Below, piece by piece: positions 50,443-56,147 of a stretch of 56,147 bases of DNA; the stretch's first letter is position 1, and the number at the start of each line of letters is the position of its first letter. The notes under the pieces were generated by a model that saw only the letters and a program-made list of their open reading frames with translations, was not told where the DNA came from and searched no databases. Position numbers and translations under genes: made by a program. Location: NCBI GenBank assembly GCA_003244185.1, contig QHBT01000030.1, positions 1 through 56,147 of the forward strand, written 5' to 3'. The DNA comes from Candidatus Dormiibacter spiritus (GTDB taxonomy: Bacteria > Chloroflexota > Dormibacteria > Dormibacterales > Dormibacteraceae).

Positions 50443-51027
50443 TCAGGAATCGAGGTAACGCTGAATCGAGGGTGCCACCAGCTTGACGATCTCCTCTTGC
50501 GAAGCTGAGGCGAGCGGCTCGACCCCGAGAACGTACCTGACAATCGCGATGCCCACCAGTTGTGACCCCACGAGCGTGATCCGCAGCCGGGGCACGCCTA
50601 GCGCATCCGCGATCCGGCTGAGCACCGTGGCGGTCAGAAACTGGCGAAGCAAATCCGCGCCCTGCTGGCTCGTGGTGGCGGACCGGATCAGAGCCTGCAT
50701 GCGAAGGCGTGAGGCAGGATCCTCCCAGAGACTGAGAAATACGCGGAGCAAGCGCTGCGCCAAGCTGTTGCGAGGACCCGCGCCAACGACTCTGGCTATC
50801 AAGTCGGCGGGCTGGAAGGGTATCTCCAGCGCCCTGAGGAAGACGTCCTCCTTGCGGCCGAAGAAGTGGTGGACCAGCGCGGGGTCTACGCCCGCCTCTC
50901 GGGCGATGCCCCGAATGGTCGTCCGGTCGTAGCCGAGATCGCTGAAGAGCTGGCGCGCCGCAGTCAGCACCAGTGCCCGCGTCTGCGTGGGACCCGGGCG
51001 CCGCCCGGCCGCCTGACCGTTGCCCAT
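50443..51027 (-). CDS. TetR-family regulator
   Basis: A 194-aa regulator. The N-terminal HTH is [20 protein letters not shown] and [28 protein letters not shown]; the C-terminal ligand domain resembles TetR_C of actinobacterial types. I start at ATG 51027; an upstream in-frame start (51060) would overlap comB. It may control the adjacent VOC gene or the ABC exporter. Confidence 0.88.
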   Translation of the reverse strand: MGNGQAAGRRPGPTQTRALVLTAARQLFSDLGYDRTTIRGIAREAGVDPALVHHFFGRKEDVFLRALEIPFQPADLIARVVGAGPRNSLAQRLLRVFLSLWEDPASRLRMQALIRSATTSQQGADLLRQFLTATVLSRIADALGVPRLRITLVGSQLVGIAIVRYVLGVEPLASASQEEIVKLVAPSIQRYLDS

Positions 51028-51040
51028 CAGCGGTGCCGCT

Positions 51041-51742
51041 TCAAGGTGGCGGCGAGCCACCTTCTCGATCCGCCCGCACGACCAGGCCGAGCGCGTCGCG
51101 TTGGACAGGCATGGCGAAGGCGTATCGGTCGGCTTCGAGGGCGACTTCCAGGTCGCTGGGCGGGAAGCCGGCTGAGCGGCCCGCGCGCAGGTCCGCGAAA
51201 CGCTGGCTGGCTCGGAGCGGCCCCAGCAGCAGCGGCAGATCCGGCTTGCGGCCTAAAAGCAGGCTCTCCAGATAGAGCGCGCAGGCGCGATCCTCGGGAT
51301 GGTCGAGATCTTCCCCTGAGGCGAGCAGCGTGATCAGCGCGGGGCTCGAGCGCTGCAGCCAGCGACTTGTGGCAGCGGCGGTAACCAGGCCCGTGACGAG
51401 AATCCGCTCCGCCTCGCGGGCGGCAAGGACCGCTTGGACGCCGCTCGTGGTGCGCTGGATCAGGGTGCGGCCGGCGATCTCCACTTCCGACATCTGCGTG
51501 GGCGAGTTGCTGATCGGGATGCCCGTCACCGGGGCCCCCTCTTCTTCAGCCGAGATCACCGCTGTGGGAATCCTCCTCGCCAGCGTCAGAGCTTCGGCCA
51601 CGGTACCGACGAGCCGGCACTCACTGGCGCCTCGGTCGAGCGCCACTGCTGTGACAGTGAAGGCACGAAGAACGTCGATGACGACAACCACCCCGCGGGC
51701 TGACCGGGCGCCGGCGATGCCGCCACAGTGTTCTATGTGCAA
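51041..51742 (-). CDS. comB: ComB-like 2-phosphosulfolactate phosphatase
   Basis: A 233-aa Mg-dependent phosphatase of the ComB family. Conserved blocks are GGIAGARSARGVVVVIDVLR, PISNSPTQM, QRTTSGVQAVLAA and the C-terminal FADLRAGRSAGFPPSDLEVAL. It acts on 2-phosphosulfolactate in coenzyme M or sulfolactate metabolism. No comA or comC gene is in view. It starts at TTG 51742. Confidence 0.82.
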   Translation of the reverse strand: MHIEHCGGIAGARSARGVVVVIDVLRAFTVTAVALDRGASECRLVGTVAEALTLARRIPTAVISAEEEGAPVTGIPISNSPTQMSEVEIAGRTLIQRTTSGVQAVLAAREAERILVTGLVTAAATSRWLQRSSPALITLLASGEDLDHPEDRACALYLESLLLGRKPDLPLLLGPLRASQRFADLRAGRSAGFPPSDLEVALEADRYAFAMPVQRDALGLVVRADREGGSPPP

Positions 51743-51747
51743 ACTTG

Positions 51748-51764
51748 TCTAGTCGTGGACTAGA
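51748..51764. repeat. Short inverted repeat between comB and the OCD gene
   Basis: TCTAGTC-GTG-GACTAGA (7-bp arms) lies 5 nt upstream of the comB TTG start and includes the stop codon of the upstream gene. It could be an operator or a small structure limiting comB translation. Confidence 0.4.
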
Positions 51765-52788
51765 GCGGGAGCCGCGTGCCGGCGCCCGTGGCCAGCGCGC
51801 GCTGGTAGACGAGCCGGGCGGCTGCCAGGTCCTCAACTGCGTGGCCGGCCGACTTGTAGAGCGTGATCTCGTCCTGACCGCGCCGGCCGAGAGCGCCGCC
51901 GAGCACCTCACCCAGCTCGACTGCCGTGGCGGGATCCAGACCGGCGAGCTCAGCCGCGCCGGCCGGCGGAGGCTGGAAGACTGCCCGCGTCTCGACGATC
52001 AGCCGGGCGTTCCGGACCAGCTCTGGCTCGAGCTCGGAGCCGGTGGCGCTGAACCCGACCGAAGTGATGTGAGCGCCCGGCCTTACCCATTCCTGGCGGA
52101 GGACAGGCTCGGGCGAGTCGGTGCAGCAGCAGATGACATCAGCGCCCCGCGCGGCTTCTGCAAACGAAGGAGCGGCATGGGCGTGCGGGACGGCGTCGGC
52201 CAGGCGCTGCGCCTGGCTGGGGTTGCGCGAAGCAACCCGGATCTCCGTGAAATCACGCACGCGCGGCACGAACTCGAGGTGTGAGTGGCCCTGCACGCCG
52301 GCGCCAAGAATCGCCAGGACCTTCACCCTGGGGGAGGCACATTCGCGTACGGAGAGCGCAGAAGCGGCGGCCGTGCGCTGGGCGGTGATGACTCGACAGT
52401 CCAGCACTGCCAGCGGGATTCCGCTCGCCCCATCGAAGAGGGCTATCAAGCCCTGGTGTGAGGGAACCGGTCCGCCGTGGTTGCCGGGAAAAACGGATAC
52501 CAGCTTGACGCCCAGGCCGGCTTCGGGCAGGAAGCCCGGCATCGCCGCCAGCATGCCACTCGACGAGCGGGCGGCGATGCGCGCAGGCACGTCAGCTTGG
52601 CCGGCCGAAAGGGCGCGGAAGGCGTCGGCCAGCGCTTCCAGAAGCGCGTCGGGTTCGAGCAGTGCAGCCACCCAGTCGGCAGCCAGATAGACAAGTGAGG
52701 AGCCGCCGCCAACCCGGTCCAGGCCTCTCGAAGCGCTGGAACGCCGGTCTGGGTTGTCACCGCGAACCTTGGCGGACGACCTAGCCAC
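51760..52788 (-). CDS. Ornithine cyclodeaminase/mu-crystallin family enzyme
   Basis: A 342-aa NAD(P)-dependent protein. Its family N-terminus (LVYLAADWVAALLEPDALLE) is followed by GVKLVSVFPGN, the Rossmann motif LAILGAGVQGHSHLE and RVASRNPSQAQRLA. The start is uncertain: GTG 52788 overlaps the upstream stop but adds about 33 residues, and CTG 52722 would give a more typical N-terminus. Substrates in the family include ornithine, alanine and imino acids. Confidence 0.82.
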   Translation of the reverse strand: MARSSAKVRGDNPDRRSSASRGLDRVGGGSSLVYLAADWVAALLEPDALLEALADAFRALSAGQADVPARIAARSSSGMLAAMPGFLPEAGLGVKLVSVFPGNHGGPVPSHQGLIALFDGASGIPLAVLDCRVITAQRTAAASALSVRECASPRVKVLAILGAGVQGHSHLEFVPRVRDFTEIRVASRNPSQAQRLADAVPHAHAAPSFAEAARGADVICCCTDSPEPVLRQEWVRPGAHITSVGFSATGSELEPELVRNARLIVETRAVFQPPPAGAAELAGLDPATAVELGEVLGGALGRRGQDEITLYKSAGHAVEDLAAARLVYQRALATGAGTRLPL

Positions 52789-53350
52789 AGTGGACGTTCC
52801 AACGGTGAATCGTCCGCCCGTGCGGGTCGAGGCGCAGGACGCAGTAGGCCGCCGAATCCAGCCCGAACCGGGCCGCCGACTCGATTTCGAGGTCGGCCCA
52901 GGCGACTGCCAGCGCTCGCGCGAAGTGCCCGTGAGAGAAGACGAGCACATCACCGGCGGCCTCCTCCAGCAGGCGGAGAGCAAGGCGCGCCCGGGCCCCG
53001 ACCTGGGCCGGCGTCTCGCCTTTGGGACAGCCGTCGCGAAAGAGCTCCCAGCCGGGTGCCTGCTCTCGGATCTCCGGCGTCGTCAAGCCCTCGTAGCGGC
53101 CGTAGTCAAATTCTCGCAGCAGCGGCGAGACTGTTACTGCGCCAAAGCCCGCCAGCTCCGCCGTTTGCAGCGCCCGCTGCCGATCGCTGGCAAAGACAGC
53201 CGTGAAGTCGTGTTCGCGCAGCGCTGCGCCGAGCCGCCTGGCCTCCGTTTCGCCCAAGGAGAGCAGCGGGAGGTCGGTGAACGACGTGTGCTGACCGCTC
53301 TCCGACCATTCGGTCGCGCCATGCCGAGCGAGATAGATGTCGCGCTGCAT
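52781..53350 (-). CDS. Histidine phosphatase family protein
   Basis: A 189-aa phosphoglycerate-mutase-like phosphatase. The catalytic His is in YLARHGATEW, with Arg in SDRQRALQTA, Glu in LLREFDYGRYEGL and the second His in VLVFSHGHFARAL. It is probably a broad sugar-phosphate or nucleotide phosphatase. Its stop overlaps the GTG start proposed for the next gene. Confidence 0.9.
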   Translation of the reverse strand: MQRDIYLARHGATEWSESGQHTSFTDLPLLSLGETEARRLGAALREHDFTAVFASDRQRALQTAELAGFGAVTVSPLLREFDYGRYEGLTTPEIREQAPGWELFRDGCPKGETPAQVGARARLALRLLEEAAGDVLVFSHGHFARALAVAWADLEIESAARFGLDSAAYCVLRLDPHGRTIHRWNVHCG

Positions 53351-53365
53351 CTGGCGGTGTGACGC

Positions 53366-53968
53366 CTAGCGGCCGAGGAGCTCGGGCCGGCCCGTTCGGA
53401 GGGAGCGCTCGGCGGCCTCGATCACGGTCCCTGCCCGCAGGCGCTGGCCGTAGTGGATGCAGACCACGCCGACGCCGGCGCGGCGGCCATTGGCCTGGAG
53501 GGCTCCGTTCACCGCCTGGATGAGGCGGTTGGCGGCGTAAGCGGTGCCTGCGATGTCGGTGTCTGGTAGCAGTGCCAGCAGCGAGGGCGGCTGACGGCCA
53601 AGGACGCCAGTTGTGTCGACGTCACGCAGCGTGCTTGTGACAGCCTCGGCGACCAGCTGCAGAGTCTGGTCACCCACAGCACCGTTGGAGTCGGCCGCGC
53701 CCGGCGCGAAGGGCTGCACGAGCACTACACCCAACGAACGGCCGTACCGGTGCGCGCGGGCCAGCTCATCCTCCAGAACCGGTCGGAGAAAACGCTCGTT
53801 GAAGAGCCCGGTGGACCTGTCGACAATGTGCAGAGGCATGGAGTCGGGCTCGTCCAGGCGCACGCCGCAGGCGCTGCAGAAGAGTGCCGAAGACTGCATC
53901 TGGGCGCCGCAGGCGCCGCAGACTTTGGTCTCCGCTCCACCCGAGCGGATGAACTTTGGAAGCGGCAT
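53366..53968 (-). CDS. Zinc-ribbon protein with degenerate GGDEF domain
   Basis: A 200-aa protein. A four-Cys ribbon (VCGACG, FCSACG) is followed by a GGDEF-like fold: DRSTGLFNERFLRPVLEDEL, a GDQTLQLVAEAVTSTLRDVD helix and LLALLPDTD. The GGDEF active loop is replaced by RQPPS, and the metal-binding Asp of the DxxFK motif is absent. It should not make c-di-GMP and may act as a scaffold or sensor. It starts at ATG 53968. Confidence 0.78.
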   Translation of the reverse strand: MPLPKFIRSGGAETKVCGACGAQMQSSALFCSACGVRLDEPDSMPLHIVDRSTGLFNERFLRPVLEDELARAHRYGRSLGVVLVQPFAPGAADSNGAVGDQTLQLVAEAVTSTLRDVDTTGVLGRQPPSLLALLPDTDIAGTAYAANRLIQAVNGALQANGRRAGVGVVCIHYGQRLRAGTVIEAAERSLRTGRPELLGR

Positions 53969-54037
53969 GGGCGCTCCTCAGCCTACCGTGAGGCAGTTGG
54001 GCAGACTTCGACCGCCCGAAGGACCCTATTCGGGCTG

Positions 54038-54066
54038 CGGACATGAGGACATTTGCGGCGTATCCT
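54038..54066 (+). promoter_or_regulatory. Leaderless promoter of the toxin-antitoxin pair
   Basis: CGGACA (54038-54043) and TATCCT (54061-54066) are 17 nt apart. The -10 box ends 6 nt before the antitoxin ATG at 54073. No ribosome-binding site is present. Confidence 0.5.
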
Positions 54067-54072
54067 GTCATC

Positions 54073-54363
54073 ATGGCCATTAAGACCGTCGTTGAGCACC
54101 TCGGCGTCGCGGAAGCCAAAGCTTCCCTGTCCCAGCTCATCGACCGTGTGGCTCGGGGAGAGCGATTTGTGATCAACCGTCGCGGCCGGCCGGTGCTGGG
54201 GTTGGTGCCGCCCGCCGAAGCATCGCTCGCCAACGCTTCACCGGCTGGACTTGCCAGCATCGTCGGAGCGCTTGCAGACTGGGATGCCCTTTCCGAGGTG
54301 GTTGACGAGATCTACGCTGCTCGGTTGAACGCGCAGGACCGCCCGGTCCCCGACTTGGGCTGA
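54073..54363 (+). CDS. Phd/YefM-family antitoxin
   Basis: A 96-aa antitoxin. The N-terminal Phd/YefM DNA-binding domain reads VAEAKASLSQLIDRVARGER and FVINRRGRPVLGLVP. The C-terminal part (about 55-96) would wrap the toxin. I start at ATG 54073, next to the promoter; an in-frame start at 54043 is unlikely. It is followed after 3 nt by the PIN toxin gene. Confidence 0.85.
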   Translation: MAIKTVVEHLGVAEAKASLSQLIDRVARGERFVINRRGRPVLGLVPPAEASLANASPAGLASIVGALADWDALSEVVDEIYAARLNAQDRPVPDLG

Positions 54364-54366
54364 GTC

Positions 54367-54771
54367 GTGTTCTGCTTCGACACCGATGTGCTGAGCGCTT
54401 TATTGAGGCGAGATCCCCCGTTGGCATTGGTGCGCAGAATCGGCAGCCTCCCACCGCCCAATCAGTTCACCACTGCCGTCACCATGGGCGAAATGCTGTA
54501 CGGCGCAGCCAGGCGAGGGAGCAGCGATCTGTCGGAACGGGTGCGAATCCTCCTGAGCGGCGCCATCAAGATCCTTCCCTTTGATGAGCAGGCCGCCGCG
54601 GTCTACGGTTCACTCCGAGCAGCGCTGGAGGCCCGCGGGGACCCCCTCGCGGAGCCCGACCTTCGGATTTCGGCTATCGCCCTCTCCCAGCGGCTCACCC
54701 TGGTTACTGGGAACACGCGCCATTTCCGGCGGGTTCCGGGTCTGGCCGTGGAGAACTGGCTAGAGCATTGA
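54367..54771 (+). CDS. vapC: VapC-type PIN-domain toxin
   Basis: A 134-aa ribonuclease toxin. PIN acidic residues are seen in CFDTDVLSALL, MGEMLYGAARRG, AEPDLRISAIAL and VTGNTRHFRRVPGL. It starts at GTG 54367, right after the antitoxin stop. It would cleave RNA such as tRNA when the antitoxin is lost. Confidence 0.88.
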   Translation: MFCFDTDVLSALLRRDPPLALVRRIGSLPPPNQFTTAVTMGEMLYGAARRGSSDLSERVRILLSGAIKILPFDEQAAAVYGSLRAALEARGDPLAEPDLRISAIALSQRLTLVTGNTRHFRRVPGLAVENWLEH

Positions 54772-54922
54772 GAGGTTGCGCCCCGCCTAAGGGGGAGTCG
54801 CCGTCCCCGCCTCTACCGACGCCATGCGGCGCGTGCGACGGCGGGGTGCCGTCAAGCCTGGCGAGACAGGTGACCAAACCGATCAGGAATCGAGAAGCGC
54901 CGGTCACCTAGCCGCAGCTAGC

Positions 54923-55297
54923 ATGACCGCCATGAACAACATGACCGGCTCTTCCACCCAGGGAATCAAGACAGTGCTGCATCCCGTGTCCGACCTGGCG
55001 GCGGCCAAGCCCGTGTACACCGCCCTGCTCGGCATGCCGCCGCAGCAGGACGCGTCCTACTACGTCGGCTTCGAGGCCGAGGGCCAGCACATCGGGCTGG
55101 TGCCGGGCGGTGGACCGCAGGGCATGACCTCGCCGGTGGCCTACTGGCACGTGCCGGACATCGAGGCGAAGCTGGCCGAGGTGACCGCTGCCGGTGCCAC
55201 CGTGAAGGAGCCCGCGCACGACGTCGGTGGCGGCCGCCTGGTGGCCACCGTCACCGACCCCGATGGCAACGTCCTCGGGCTGCTTCAGGACCGATGA
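54923..55297 (+). CDS. VOC-family protein near the window end
   Basis: A 124-aa VOC protein (KTVLHPVSDLAAAKPVYTAL, then VTDPDGNVLGLLQDR). Three in-frame ATGs (54923, 54932, 54941) are possible starts; none has a clear ribosome-binding site. It is followed immediately by the PNPOx gene. Confidence 0.8.
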   Translation: MTAMNNMTGSSTQGIKTVLHPVSDLAAAKPVYTALLGMPPQQDASYYVGFEAEGQHIGLVPGGGPQGMTSPVAYWHVPDIEAKLAEVTAAGATVKEPAHDVGGGRLVATVTDPDGNVLGLLQDR

Positions 55298-55885
55298 GTG
55301 CCGCCCCCCCGCTCCCGCGCTCAGCGTCGTCGCGACACCGAGCATCAGCTCGCTCACGACATCGATGTCTGGGTGGCCACTGCCTCCGCGGACGGTGCAC
55401 CGTATCTGGTACCGCTGTCCTTTGACTGGGACGGCGAAGCGCTGCTGGTGGCCACGCCGACGGACAGCCCAACCGGCAGGAACCTGGCCAACACCCGAAC
55501 CGTTCGGCTGGGGCTGGGCCACACCCGCGACGTGTCCTTGATCGAGGGCGAAGTCGAGGTCCTCGAGATCGGCGCGCTGTCGCAGCAGCGGGGTGACCGG
55601 TTCGCCGCCCGCACCGGCTTCGATCCGCGTGCGCTGGCCACGCCGTACCGCTGGTTCCGTATCTCCCCGCGCCGCATCCAGGCTTGGCGCGAGGTGAACG
55701 AGCTGCCCGACCGCGAGTTGATGCGCGCCGGCCGCTGGATCGGTGACGCGTCGGTCGGGCGCGCCCCGTCGCCGGGACTCAGAGGCTCCACGGGTCGTAG
55801 CGAAGCAGAATCAGAGGTATTGCTCGAAGCTGGTCAGATCGAGCCGGGCGAGGCCGACGAAGACCGCGAAGGCGGCCCCGCCTGA
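55298..55885 (+). CDS. PNPOx-like (F420/FMN-binding) protein
   Basis: A 195-aa split-barrel protein with [34 protein letters not shown], a [15 protein letters not shown] stretch and [18 protein letters not shown]. It is typical of actinobacterial F420/FMN pyridoxamine-oxidase-like proteins. It starts at GTG 55298; a run of seven C at about 55302 leaves some doubt about the first codons. The last 40 residues are low-complexity. Confidence 0.82.
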   Translation: MPPPRSRAQRRRDTEHQLAHDIDVWVATASADGAPYLVPLSFDWDGEALLVATPTDSPTGRNLANTRTVRLGLGHTRDVSLIEGEVEVLEIGALSQQRGDRFAARTGFDPRALATPYRWFRISPRRIQAWREVNELPDRELMRAGRWIGDASVGRAPSPGLRGSTGRSEAESEVLLEAGQIEPGEADEDREGGPA

Positions 55886-55899
55886 CCGATGGAGACACG

Positions 55900-56147
<248 letters not shown>

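Noticed and set aside
52680..52725. CTG 52722 as a sixth CTG start (OCD-family gene)
   Set aside because: A standard GTG at 52788 keeps the frame open and overlaps the upstream stop, so CTG is not required.
55298..55320. Frameshift at the seven-C run in the PNPOx gene
   Set aside because: The GTG-initiated frame already gives the expected N-terminus leading into the first conserved strand.

Overview
The window is about 56 kb of dense, GC-rich bacterial DNA. No rRNA, tRNA, CRISPR array, insertion sequence or phage module was recognised. The gene content points to a monoderm. There is a Tad-type pilus locus without an outer-membrane secretin, an inositol-phospholipid/mannoside-type operon (ArsR, Ino1, two HtrB-like acyltransferases, a PimA-like transferase, a CDP-alcohol phosphatidyltransferase), an F420-type luciferase-like oxidoreductase, a Holin-X/DUF3618 pair and lipoprotein substrate-binding proteins. 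This fits a high-GC actinobacterial or deep Chloroflexota/Dormibacterota-like lineage. The assignment is inference from gene content; no marker gene was compared.

Layout. 0.1-10.4 kb (minus): one tightly overlapped Tad operon, reading lipoprotein, Cys-rich secreted protein, two TadE-like pseudopilins, CpaB, CpaE-like ATPase, TadA, TadB, TadC, small membrane protein, second MinD-like ATPase, membrane-anchored protein. 10.7-12.5 kb (plus): a NarL/DesK-type two-component pair, divergent from the pilus operon. 12.5-21.5 kb: cupin, DUF2306 protein, a DedA-RDD-ArsR fusion, FtsH, a proline-rich anchored surface protein, LLM oxidoreductase (with a 3' fragment of a relative nearby), PHP hydrolase, DUF3618 and Holin-X proteins. 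21.6-26.7 kb (plus): ArsR-ino1 and the glycolipid genes. 26.9-32.3 kb: HtrA protease, PNPOx protein, ArsR-MFS pair, ArsR-SRPBCC pair with a truncated SRPBCC piece. 32.4-38.5 kb (plus): a long chain with many stop/start overlaps (holB, hisC, HD hydrolase, 2-hydroxyacid dehydrogenase, HAD phosphatase, PIG-L deacetylase, ispH). 38.5-41.4 kb: MaoC-domain protein with an Arg-rich tail, NUDIX hydrolase, HtpX. 41.4-47.1 kb: an OpuB/OpuC-type osmoprotectant transporter whose binding-protein gene is separated from the permease genes by about 2.3 kb of unusual sequence bordered by a duplicated leader. 47.2-53.9 kb: peroxiredoxin, LplA-like protein, ABC exporter, VOC, TetR, ComB, ornithine cyclodeaminase-like enzyme, histidine phosphatase, degenerate GGDEF protein. 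54.0-56.1 kb: a Phd/VapC toxin-antitoxin pair and a VOC-PNPOx-UvrA-like stretch that looks actinobacterial.

Two genome-style features recur. First, several genes can only be completed by starting at CTG (HAD phosphatase, MaoC protein, LplA-like protein, probably DedA and MFS), often inside a CTGA stop/start overlap. Second, many upstream regions place a TANNNT -10-like hexamer 6-7 nt before the start codon, which suggests leaderless mRNAs. The most notable functional idea is that the two MinD-like ATPases of the Tad locus have lost opposite lysines of the deviant Walker A motif and so could form one composite ATP site as a heterodimer. Other regulatory structure includes four 11-bp direct repeats before htrA, a 22-bp-period direct repeat between the divergent opu genes, an AT-rich operator before arsR-ino1 and a 16-bp palindrome at ispH.
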